Below, in pieces: positions 49,301 to 57,459 of a stretch of 64,000 nt of DNA. Numbering within the stretch: position 1 is the stretch's first letter; the number at the start of each line of letters is the position of its first letter. The notes beneath the pieces are model-generated. The model worked only from the letters and a program-made list of their open reading frames with translations. It was not told the DNA's origin and did not search any database. Origin of the DNA: Nectonema munidae (Eukaryota > Nematomorpha > Nectonematoida > Nectonematidae); assembly GCA_030549495.1 (NCBI GenBank), contig JAUIRK010000521.1, positions 162,654 to 226,653 of the forward strand, given 5' to 3'. Position numbers and translations under genes: made by a program.

Positions 49301-49762
49301 TAGAAAAACTCCAATAAAAAGTAATTTAAGAATTAAGATTTAATAACTGGTCGAAGAAAGAAGATTTAAACCTACAACATTCTAATTTCACAGCCTAAAC
49401 ATTGCTAGATATCATCAAGAAAACAATTTGCTCTCAAACGGTTAAAGTATTCATTCCTTTGTTTTTTTTTCTCTGATTGATTTTCTAATACCTCACACCC
49501 TCCCATTCAGTAAGGCCTCTTTAAATTTATTTTAATTTTTAACTATTTATTACAAAAAATAAATTCGAAATTTGCAAACAAAGAACAAAAAGAGATTTTC
49601 AAAATATCCAGAGTTAAAAAATTTACAGGGTGACTTTTTGGCATCGCTTTTGAAAGATGCTAAAGAAATCATAAAAAAGCACAATTAAAAACTTACTTGT
49701 ACAATCATATCAAGCTTCCGTTCGTCTAGCAAGATAACTTGAGTCTTACGACCTTCATTCAT
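31300..49762 (-). CDS. FRMD4: FERM-domain protein, FRMD4A/FRMD4B family (17 exons, about 912 residues)
   Basis: Proteins of this family are cortical scaffolds that bind cytohesins (Arf6 exchange factors) and Par3 at junctions. The exons listed separately join in phase with GT-AG splice sites from M at 49762 to TAG at 31300. F1 begins 'MNEGRKTQVILLDERKLDMI' and continues with 'HLNLKDKAYFGLAF' and 'LDRFVLDHDF'. F2 includes 'FKLAALVLHATHGKF' and 'LKRLPVFPSKVL'. F3 includes 'WKYLENIYYRDKKFSIEVHD' and ends with 'WSMAISQHQFYLE'. The CUPID region has 'KLELREICFKEA', 'EVTGSLPVETPLDP' and 'SIRRRIGTTFQLS', and is followed by a basic Ser/Lys-rich stretch and a serine-rich tail. The length is a little below the roughly 1,000 residues of the vertebrate protein. 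The exon at the start of F2 is uncertain, and another tail exon may be hidden in the 3.4-kb intron before 34.5 kb. Confidence 0.92.
32040..32168. other. GC-rich segment of unknown nature in the last FRMD4 intron
   Basis: This stretch is much richer in G and C than its surroundings and contains 'ccccgataacgggg', which can pair with itself, followed by 'gcagggaacgcggaagttcg' and 'ggctccccgc'. No open frame, pol III box pair or family match was found. It may be the core of an unrecognised SINE or a transferred piece. Confidence 0.4.
33000..33520. repeat. 251-bp tandem duplication in the last FRMD4 intron
   Basis: Two units begin 'ctcgtctgttt' at 33000 and 33251 and stay parallel through 'cctatatgataaatcaatac' and 'tattttttcttgtgaattat' to 'caaattttgctgttgaa'. 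Small length differences in A and T runs set them apart. Confidence 0.9.
33961..34504 (-). CDS. FRMD4: FRMD4 exon 16
   Basis: It encodes about 180 residues of serine-, threonine- and proline-rich tail ('SVSISDFNSLSESAYASANS', 'STVSLPPFSSTSNG'). The frame meets a TAA inside a good donor (GA|GTAAGC), and splicing there carries the frame on to the last exon. Confidence 0.8.
35400..37085 (-). pseudogene. piggyBac transposase copy in FRMD4 intron 15
   Basis: Read from high to low: an acidic N-terminus ('NEETEEDSGEEDDCEENQSI', 37,020-36,950), then 'MSRNRFDENFKYIYF' (36,539), 'MVPYFGKYGC', 'KPIRFGYKLW', 'SFDGYLITFKVFQG', 'YLDNYFTSLKLF' with a catalytic Asp, and 'NRGMGGTDLQNY' with the last Asp pair region. 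A C-terminal zinc tail follows at 35,500-35,400 ('RCAYCHLQSAKHKC', 'CNVALHFKC'). The first catalytic Asp (usually 'IDES/TM') reads Gly ('FGETM'). A one-base loss near 36,270 and further breaks near 36,730-36,540 split the frame. The copy is therefore inactive but younger than the relics at 4 kb and 16 kb. Confidence 0.88.
37207..37458. repeat. About 128-bp tandem duplication beside the piggyBac copy
   Basis: Units begin 'agcttataaatata' (37208 and 37338) and end 'ctatttatgagcgagt' (37332 and 37458). They share 'gtagtgagcaata' and 'gatgacagcagtga'. The spacing (130 falling to 126) shows small indels. It lies just beyond the 5' end of the piggyBac transposase, and may be part of that element's subterminal region. 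Confidence 0.85.
37924..38120 (-). CDS. FRMD4: FRMD4 exon 15
   Basis: It encodes 'YRGYHPNAIYSTRFSYRSKN' and 'YPTFATSKV', resembling the 'Y-x-x-S-T-R' island in the family tail. The donor (GTTTCA at 37923) is weak and was chosen to keep phase. Confidence 0.65.
38990..39203 (-). CDS. FRMD4: FRMD4 exon 14
   Basis: It encodes a basic and then Ser-rich stretch ('KKKLQPSQSSLSSI', 'STSSSTHSSGMNASQ'), followed by 'RIVFKDDDFGIDKI'. No domain is known, but both junction phases match. Confidence 0.75.
40475..40640 (-). CDS. FRMD4: FRMD4 exon 13
   Basis: It continues the helix with 'LAEITNKIQELENTFRSEQD' and then a polar tail. It joins exon 12 in phase 0, as in the family's 'K-K-L-x-E-I-E-N' stretch. 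Confidence 0.85.
40760..40905 (+). repeat. SINE family 1, best copy (FRMD4 intron 12)
   Basis: The copy has a recognisable pol III B box 'ggttcgatccc' (40807-40817) and an A-box-like 'tggttagatactgg' (40771-40784), at a spacing typical of tRNA. A body with 'gcatcaagcct', 'ttcgatacaagcggtgcaat' and 'cttctcgatgaaaacac' follows. It serves as the reference for the copies at 1-95 and 29.2 kb. Confidence 0.85.
41778..42119 (-). CDS. FRMD4: FRMD4 exon 12
   Basis: It encodes 'EVTGSLPVETPLDPNEEVPS', 'IRRRIGTTFQLS', then the 'AAFCLASDPEISRKVKKSRK' and 'SSYMDSKKK' segments. The RRRIGT motif is the strongest CUPID mark. Confidence 0.95.
42839..42945 (-). CDS. FRMD4: FRMD4 exon 11
   Basis: It starts the CUPID region with 'DRYAVLKKRLEATKEKLENK' and 'ELREICFKEA', a heptad-like helix that binds cytohesin in the family. 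Confidence 0.9.
43000..43108 (-). CDS. FRMD4: FRMD4 exon 10
   Basis: It encodes a Ser/Ile-rich linker with 'STSIIDIISHLSSLSSQESL'. Phase and splice sites agree on both sides, although its sequence is not conserved. Confidence 0.8.
43314..43488 (-). CDS. FRMD4: FRMD4 exon 9
   Basis: It ends the F3 (PH-like) lobe with 'WYSDCADKTYNIWSMAISQH' and 'QFYLENR'. The 'S-I-W-x-M-A-I-S-Q-H-Q-F-Y-L' helix is a strong family signature. Confidence 0.95.
44035..44250 (-). CDS. FRMD4: FRMD4 exon 8
   Basis: It encodes the end of F2 and most of F3: 'YLKLVELLTTYGKHFYSAKD', 'HLAISVDGIHIYLF' and 'FAWKYLENIYYRDKKFSIEV'. This is the most readily recognised FERM exon. Confidence 0.95.
44312..44377 (-). CDS. FRMD4: FRMD4 exon 7
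   Basis: It encodes 'EKNVVDIYKSIEKLSKGEAI', the helix 'C-E-x-x-V-x-x-x-Y' of the F2 lobe. The split Cys codon at its start matches the family. Confidence 0.9.
45032..45112 (-). CDS. FRMD4: FRMD4 exon 6
   Basis: It encodes 'VEEAYNQLKRLPVFPSKVLK' and 'QLSIFE', the conserved 'L-K-x-L-P-x-x-P' segment of F2. The intron before it is 60 bp. Confidence 0.9.
45173..45252 (-). CDS. FRMD4: FRMD4 exon 5
   Basis: It encodes 'GDIDCDTNLVFKLAALVLHA' and 'THGKFI', the first helices of the F2 lobe, matching the family's 'D-x-E-x-x-F-x-L-A' block. Confidence 0.9.
45419..45524 (-). CDS. FRMD4: Possible FRMD4 exon 4 (F1-F2 junction), uncertain
   Basis: A good acceptor ('ttataacag') precedes a 35-codon frame that would fit the required phases. 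However, the donor (GTCTAG) is poor and the translation matches the expected 'FYxESxxxL...' block only weakly. It is offered as the best candidate in a 3.5-kb intron. Confidence 0.25.
48765..48866 (-). CDS. FRMD4: FRMD4 exon 3
   Basis: It encodes 'FWFQLDRFVLDHDFLLNLKK' and the last F1 strand. The acceptor ending 'catttag' is chosen over a nearer one, because it restores the conserved 'W-x-Q-L-D-R' block in phase. Confidence 0.88.
48929..49023 (-). CDS. FRMD4: FRMD4 exon 2
   Basis: It continues the F1 lobe with 'PKLYAGELLDIAISHLNLKD' and 'AYFGLAF'. The last codon (Thr) is split with the next exon. The intron that follows is only 62 bp. Confidence 0.9.
49697..49762 (-). CDS. FRMD4: FRMD4 exon 1 (first coding)
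   Basis: It encodes the 22 residues 'MNEGRKTQVILLDERKLDMI' plus Val-Gln. The ATG directly follows a possible AG acceptor, so a 5' UTR exon probably lies further upstream. The position of this Met matches that of the short FRMD4A form. Confidence 0.85.
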
Positions 49763-49769
49763 CTATCAA

Positions 49770-52700
49770 AATAAAATTTAGACATATAAATTAAAGGCTT
49801 TTGCAAAATTTATAAAAAAAAAATTAGGACCATAAAATTAAATTTAACCCACAAAGATAACACGTTTTGAACACAAAAATTTTAAAAATGAATTGTTAGC
49901 TTTCTTTTTCAATCAAATTTTATACATATGCGGGAAAAATTTATTAACTAAAAATGTTAAACAAATTTACTCCCTCAACCCATCGAATGAGAATTTATGA
50001 GTCCTAGAAAAACAGATTTTGATACTTAAAATAACATTACACAATTCTTACATTTTATATGGATGCTAAGGAAGGCAAAAAGATGAGGTTAAATATTAAT
50101 GAGATGTCATTTCGCAAATCAGTATTCCTTTCCTTTATCTAACCTATTCCATTAAAAAATTTTGTCTTACTTAAAAAAAACTCTTTTTTTTTTTATTAAT
50201 TATTTTACCAAAAAAAATATATTTAAAGAGGTTTTTTTTTTCAGAGAAAATAAAAAAAAGGGGGGGGGAATTTAAAAAATTGGGGGGGGAACCCCAAAAT
50301 TGGGGGGCTTTAAAAATTTTTTTTTAAAAAAAAATTTTTATAAAAAAATCCGGCAAACTAGTCACCGTGAAAATAAATTTAAATTGATATAAGTGAATTG
50401 TTGTGTATTACAAGTAATAATCGATCAGTAGGTCTCAAATTATATGATATTGCAAGTCTAATTTCTTCTACAAATTTGCGATACTGGCTACAAAACAAGA
50501 GGTTGAGAGCTCTCAGGGCCTACCTGAGAACCACTGTTCTAGATACTAAATAGACATTCATTCTAAATGCTTTTGAGAGCATATGAAGAACTTCCACCTT
50601 AATGATAACAAATGAAGAAACTCCCCCCCCCCCCCAATTCATCTACTAAGGCGCACCCACCCCTAATAGATTCTCCTGAAGAGCATCCCTTGTGAGCTTA
50701 TTATGCATTAAAAAATATTCTTATGCAGATCGTTTATTCTAAAATTTTATTAAACGAAAAAACTCAAATAAAAAAATCTAAAAAATGTTAGCCCTGAAAA
50801 GGGCTTTGTTTCAAATCGCGTTGACTTATAAAAAAGCATTTTTTGAACCCCACATAAATTCCAGCCATATATATACATATTGCATATATTTAATGTTAAT
50901 AGAGTTTTCACTTCCATTTTTCTCTGCATAAAAAGTTTATTAATTAATTAGATAAAATATATGGCTTAAAATAAACAGCTTACTTAATGATTTGTACATA
51001 AAAATATCCCATCCACATACCTTACAATTATTCTCCTGAAGTACTAAAACCGTTTATTTGACCTATAGAAGAACATCGACCCTAAAAGTTGCTGTATTGA
51101 AGAACAACCACACCTAGCTAATAAGGGATGCAAGTTATTCATATGCTCCTGCTTTGTTGTAGTGAATATTATGAAAAAAAATTATAAAACTCCGTGCAGA
51201 TAAATTTTCTTCTCCTGAAACCTGAATTTTGATCCTGGTTGGGGTTTTGTATTTCGATTTTCAACTGATTGGGCGGGGTACTGAATGTACAAAATTTAGC
51301 CAAATTTCGCACACCTTCACACCCAGTAAAGAATATGGGCCCAGCCAAAAACAAAAATAGAATTTATACGCAGGGGGAGCTTAAGTTTCAAAATTTTGAC
51401 ATATTCTCTAGTACGGCCATACAAAAGAAAAAATAAGGCCCACTCATATATGATACAGAATGCATGAAAGGGATTATGAAAAGAGCAAAAGAGCTTGCTT
51501 ACTTACTTCAATAAGAAATACGTTGGAAAAGAACTCCGCTTGAGTCAATCAATTAGTAAAAATAAAAAGTATGAGAAGTACAAGCGATCGTAATTACTCG
51601 CGAAAGTATTGAGTAGAAAGATGTTAATTAGATTAATAAATAAACTCACCTTTCAATTAAATAAAGGAAAACTGAGTATTTTTTGTGATCACCACTTAGG
51701 AAGGAATGATCTGGAATAAAAATGAGGGGGATGTGGGTTGTGTGAGTCGTTGCGCTAAATAAGCCATCTAGACTGACTATATGCTATTTGCATGAGAGAT
51801 TAGGAAAAAAGGACAGCCGTGCAACAGCTTTCTCATACATATTTTCACTGTCATTGTTTAAAGCGTATGCAGTGTATGATGAAAGGAGAAAAAAGGAGCT
51901 ACTCATCGTGTCTAGCCTATCTCTCATATATGCTGTGCATTTAGAAAGATGAGGCAATGCAATTTGACTGAAGAGTGGCAGTAATCAAATGAAGATATAT
52001 CGTATTGTCCAGAGTGGATTTTAAATGTGTATATCATCACGTGATGATCTTCTAATCCGAATCTTAATAATAATAATCAGACAATTTATTATTCGACACT
52101 TTTTTTCAGTGAATAAAATTCATTGATTTTCTTACATTTTTTTAAATATGATAATCCGACATTTATTGCGACCTAATTATTGCTGTAACCGTAGAGGTCG
52201 TATTTTAACCAATCATCACTGTATCAATGTAAAATGTAAATGACAAAAACAGAAATCTCTGAAAAGCCAGCGTTTATAATATGAAACTTAACACAAAATT
52301 CGCCTCGTTGACCCTTATACTGGAAACAGGACAATTCTTCCTAAACACAACTCAGTCTTTGGACAATTCGATCTCGCATTAATATTGTTATGAGGGCGAA
52401 ATCTCCAGAGCTGAACCATTATACTATTCGCTTCGTCTAAACACGTAAAATTTGCTACTTTTTAGACTTCTGTGCTACTAAAATTTTAATTTCGCCATTT
52501 TTAAATTCTCTTTGTTCATGTATTACCTACCACTTTGCACCTTCCAAACTGATTTATAAGCAACTGATACTGAGTTGTTTTTTCAACATTTAAAAACATA
52601 CACTATATTGAATTAATTAATCCAATATCGATGACACATTTTAAACCTTCAATAATTTTTGGCATTCATAAAAATAAAAAAAAAATTTTATGAGTAGAAC

Positions 52701-55700
52701 CAACTTATCTCGAGAAAAATTAAGAGCAGGCATAAAACTAATGATTACTTGCATGCTATTTAAATTTTGCGCAGAAAATCTCGGTATTTATAGATTTTGG
52801 AAGATATTTCTACGAAACATTTAATTAGGTTTAAAAGGGCATCGAAAGTCTTTTGAGATATATGCGTTTGAAACTAAGAACAGTGTAAACGTTTTATAAA
52901 AGCTGGCATGTAACTTATAAGCAAGGGGGAATGTATTGAAACAAAAGTAAATGCACTTCTCTACCCACCCAAAAACATATTTGCTTTAAATTTTTTAATC
53001 TACCAGAATCTACAGCATTGCTGTAATGCAAAGAGCATGTATAAAGAAGGCGAGAGTGTTTTGAAAGTTGTATAGAACACTATTTACACAAGACCATTTA
53101 AATAAACTTATCACAATTTATGATCGAGTGTCTTATTGTTCTCGAAGTCGTCCGATTGTCTTCGAGTCAAAGGGGTGTGCTGCCATTGTTTCAACTCACA
53201 TTATCTGCAACCATTATCAACGCATTTAACACCAAAACAATGGCGAGGCATCAGCTCGACAAAGTCCATCCAGCTAATCCAGGGGGTTGAGTTGTAAAAA
53301 CAAGAATAAGGGCAAAGGATAACAAATCTACGCTACATACTTATGACTGTTTAGCGAGAAAGAGCCCGTACTCTCCTCATTCTCTGAGTTTTAAAGCCGC
53401 CCAGCGCCTAGCATTACTTATCAAGTGGCGAAAACAGTTGTATGCCTCTTTTGTACTCGAAGCCTAAAAGAAGACCTACCACGTTGCCCTTCTGTATCTT
53501 ACATTGTACGCGAGTGTAAAAATAGAAGAGCATATGTTGCTTGGAAGAAGTCCGCGAAACTCATTAGTGCACAGCACATACACACATCTATAGACTTCAT
53601 AGATAAATGGAATGGAGCGACTGCAGTTAGATTCTAACGCTGTTTAGCGTTAGCGAATATATCGATCAATCTTCGGGATCTATAGGTAATTAAAGGGCAT
53701 AACAATTTGCTAGCACCATTTTATATTACAATCCAGTAAGTAGTGGATAAATTTTGTTTATGAAAAAGGACAAGATATATGAGTCTCAAGAAATATGAGG
53801 CTAGAACATAAGATATTATTTAGAAAGCCTCAGTAGCTAAAGACGTATAAATAAACAAACTTCTCAAATAGAAAGAGATATAGTATTCGCTCTTAATCAA
53901 TCATTTCGTGTGTATAACTCAAATTATTATTATTAAAGCTTCTTCAAGTCAGTAAACTGTTGAGAACAAAAAACAAAATATTTATTAGATGAATTAGACT
54001 TCAAGTTTCTAAAAATACTTCGTTTTTAAGATATTTTCCAAAATAAAATGGATCATTGAGGAAAACTATAAATTTGTTTTAAGCCTTCCATGCACAATTA
54101 GACACCAGTTAGAAAAAGAAAAGTAAACGATAAATTTTAGAAAAACAATGCCTGAAGGGGTTAGTCATTTTTGATAATATGGATTAGTTAACCTATTTGA
54201 TCCTCTAAAACTACCTTAAATTCAAGAAATCGTCTATCTCAGATAAAAATGACGGCATGGTATTAAATTGTCTGCTTTTCCAAAGTTACAAAAGTACGTG
54301 TTAGCTGCGTGCATTCTCAAATTTCAAATTAGTTTTTTCTGAGATAAAAGAATTGGTTGACTTTGAAAAACACATTATCCAAAACAACTAAACTCTGGTT
54401 AAAAAAACGAGACTAACTAAAAAACCTTTGATTTATAAAAAAAAGGGAATTTTTAAGAAAGATGGCTTATACTTCTATTTAAAACGTGAAATAACTTATT
54501 TAAATATGTCAAAATTATAAACTAAAAAGATAAATATGAATTATGAATATATTTCACGCAAATTGAAATGTGTGTAAAATTTCAGTTAAGAATTGAGCAC
54601 TGCTTCTTAAAGTCTCCGTGAAAGAGCGCTGTAAAAGCTTACGAATAGCTAGAATGATCACTAAAAAAACTTTGTTGATAGAAGCGGAGAGATATTTTGG
54701 ATAATTTAGTTTTAAAAATTTCGAATATATTTCTCTTAATATTTATCGAAAAAAAAATTAAAAAAAAATTTTTTTTTAATAGTCTGATAGAAAATAGATA
54801 TACGCAGATTAAATTTAAGGTCTAAGAAACCGTATAGAATTCAAGCGTTCTCAACCTTTCTAATAGAAAGAGCGCGAAAAAATATTTTAAGATGTTGGAT
54901 GGCAAAATGTTTAGTAATGAATTTTTTAAACAGATTTTGTTTTTGTCGCCATTCATATACATATCTTGTTTAAAAAAAATTTCTTAGTTTTGTTTGAGTA
55001 CCCATAGAAAGGGTGACGTATGCACACACAAACACTACTCCAAGGCTTACACACACATATATTCAAGATACATAAATTAAAAATATACTTTTAATAACCT
55101 ATTACTTTCAATTAATGTGAAACTTAGGCTGGTGTTTCTCTAATCAAATTGCTAAAGTTAGGTGCGTATAAAGTTATGAGTAAAGATTCTTCCAGATTTG
55201 AATTTGTAATCCACGATCTTAGTTTGATATAATCATATCTTCACAAAAGTAGGAGCAAAGTACGATTGAAATCTATTGACTATTTATCTAGTATATATCG
55301 ATTGACTCTATCCATCAGAACTATGAAAAAATATTTACAATATTATTTCTGTACTAATATCTTGAATACAAATAGATACAGCATAAAATGTTTTTTCAAT
55401 AGCTATGCTTTGAAGGAACAAATATAGTGCTTCAGTGGCATACATGTGCCTGTGGGCATATAGGGTGGAGAAGATAAACGTGAAATTGGTGCTTTTAAAA
55501 TTTTAGCAAAATCAAATCTTTAATCAAAATTTGGAAGTAAACACCAAATGTAAGGGTCACAATGAAAATACTAGATTTTTGCATTATATTTTACTTTATC
55601 AAATTTTCTATGCATTTTTTATTGTCAAAGAAATCATATTATGTAAAATTATATTTTATAATTTACGGCTTTCTATGAAAAAAATAATGTCTAATGTTAA

Positions 55701-56142
55701 ATAGAAAAAAATTGAGAAACAGTGCATTAGAGTTTTATTCAGTATCGTGATAAATATGGTGCAAGTGTAAGATGATTGAAGTGAACATTTTACAAGTGAA
55801 CGACTTTCAATTTTATAGTTATAAAGCTACTTACATCATTTTTTGTCAAACACTTTCTTTAACCCTCTGACTGTCTTTTCGGAAGAAATTTAGGAATTTA
55901 AAATTCTAAAGTACTTTAAATTATTCTAGCAATTGCTACAACTGTCAATTTAACTTCTTTTATTTGGAAAGTGCTGCACCAAAAGCTCTGGATAATATTC
56001 AGGCTATTTATAGCGATTGAATTTAGCACACTTTTGATTTATCCCATTTATTCATTGTTTTTCGCGATACAGTCAGTAAATAAATGCGAAACAAAATATT
56101 ACAATTCTTAAGTTGCATCCCATATCATTCAATCAAATAGAA
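49770..56142. other. Intergenic stretch upstream of FRMD4
   Basis: No exon could be supported. The stretch 50,180-50,350 is made of T, A and G runs. 50,524-50,536 is an isolated hAT right end ('gagaaccactg'). 53,100-53,660 has raised GC content and a 70-codon plus frame at 53,425 that I do not recognise. The FRMD4 promoter should lie here, but no element can be named. Confidence 0.5.
50180..50350. repeat. Homopolymer-rich tract
   Basis: Runs of T, A and G of 7-11 bases follow each other with almost no other sequence. This is either a low-complexity region or an assembly artefact, as with 10,966-11,105. Confidence 0.6.
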
Positions 56143-56456
56143 CAGCGTTTCCAAAGAGGGGAAAATTTCCCACTAGTGGAAAATTTGAAGGTTCGTCTTG
56201 AGATAGAATATGACATTCGTTGTGCTCTCGCCAAAACTTCTGATATTACTACATACTAGTGAAGAAAAAGCAACATCCTTTTTCTGAATGTACTCATATT
56301 TTTTACTTTCATATTTTCTATATGACTGTACTTAGTAGTATCGAAACAAATTTATGGAAAAAAATTTTATAATATTTTTTATCCACAAAAGGGAAATTTA
56401 AATGATTAAATCATGTGGGGGAGGGGGGATAATAGGAATAAGTTTGGGAACTTCTG
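56143..56456 (+). mobile_element. Internally deleted hAT element with transposase end
   Basis: The ends are 'cagcgtttccaaa' (56143) and 'tttgggaacttctg' (to 56456). The flanks 'aaatagaa' and 'agatagac' agree at 6 of 8 positions. Inside, the plus frame gives 'LKVRLEIEYDIRCALAKT', which matches the 'RxRLxxExDIRxAL' end of hAT transposases, including that of the element at 4.9-7.5 kb. It is a deletion derivative of a related family. Confidence 0.65.
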
Positions 56457-56717
56457 AGATAGACTATAGAGCTATCATCTTACATACAAAGAATGAAAAA
56501 AAGTTAAATTGAAAAAGGAAGAAATAAAAAAGTGAAAAAGAATAAAGGTGATGATCGCTTTACTCAAAAAATTGAAGCACCTGTCCAATACTAACCCCCT
56601 AAAAAGATGTCTAGATACGGGAGTGTAAGTAAAGTGTATGATAACTTTAGCGTATATGCCAACTCTACCGATTTAGACAGTAGTTTGACGATTTTTGTTA
56701 GTGTCTGACAGTTGTGC

Positions 56718-56736
56718 ATTATTATTATTATTATTA
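56718..56736. repeat. (ATT)n microsatellite
   Basis: About six uninterrupted ATT units lie in otherwise non-coding sequence. Confidence 0.9.
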
Positions 56737-56846
56737 TAGTATAGTGAGCATAAAATGTTAATGTTAAATTTACCTTCATTTCTGATTCGAATAAGTCTAG
56801 TTAAAGTTAAACATTTTTTGTTATACTCGTTACTATTAGTGGGCAC

Positions 56847-57122
56847 CAGTGGCGGATCCAAGGGGGAGGCCTCATGGGCCTAGCCCCCCCCCCCTCCCCC
56901 TATGAAAAATGGCTTTGAAAATTACCCTTACATGTATAAAAAATAAATTTTTGCAATTTATTCATGGCAAAATAATGTTAAAAATATGAAAACATAATTA
57001 GTGATAAACACATAATACAGCTGTCGTATTCTCTGAAGACTTTTAGCAAAATTGTAAAAAAATTAAATAGATTTTCGCCCCCCCCCCCCCCCCCCTATAA
57101 GAAATTTCTGGATCCGCCACTG
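56847..57122. mobile_element. hAT miniature element with perfect ends and target duplication
   Basis: Perfect inverted ends 'cagtggcggatcc' (56847) and 'ggatccgccactg' (to 57122) enclose 276 bp with C-runs just inside each end. The 8-mer 'gtgggcac' flanks it on both sides (56839-56846 and 57123-57130). This proves the boundaries and places it in the hAT superfamily. It has no coding content. Confidence 0.93.
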
Positions 57123-57371
57123 GTGGGCACCCACGGGAAAGCTGCTATCTAAAACAACAGACAAAAGGAATGTGAAAATTGAAGGTTACCTTGGTAAATA
57201 AATAAGTCATCAATTCATCATAATTTGAATGCATTGACTGTCGGATTTAAAACAAATCTGTATTATTGTTTTATTTTCGGTGTATAATTTCACCGATTTT
57301 TGCCATCCATATCTTGGTCACTATGCTTTAGTAGGACGAGATAGCCTTTTCCAGTAGACGACAAGACAAGC

Positions 57372-57456
57372 GCCGTCTTTGGCAAGGCCTACACAACATA
57401 AATGTGTAGTCTTGAAACCTAGCCAACCCTCCCCCAATTTATAAGGTAGAGACGGC
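57372..57456 (+). other. Possible structured RNA or hairpin element
   Basis: In this GC-rich island 'gccgtct' (57372-57378) can pair with 'agacggc' (57450-57456). 'ttggc' (57379-57383) pairs with 'gccaa' (57422-57426), and 'caaggcctacaca' (57383-57395) pairs, with one bulge, with 'tgtgtagtcttg' (57403-57414) around a short loop. The helices stack into one branched fold. No known RNA family or pol III promoter was recognised. Confidence 0.25.
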
Positions 57457-57459
57457 TAA

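Noticed and set aside
57078-57096. C-run considered as a separate repeat
   Set aside because: It is an internal part of the hAT miniature element at 56,847-57,122.
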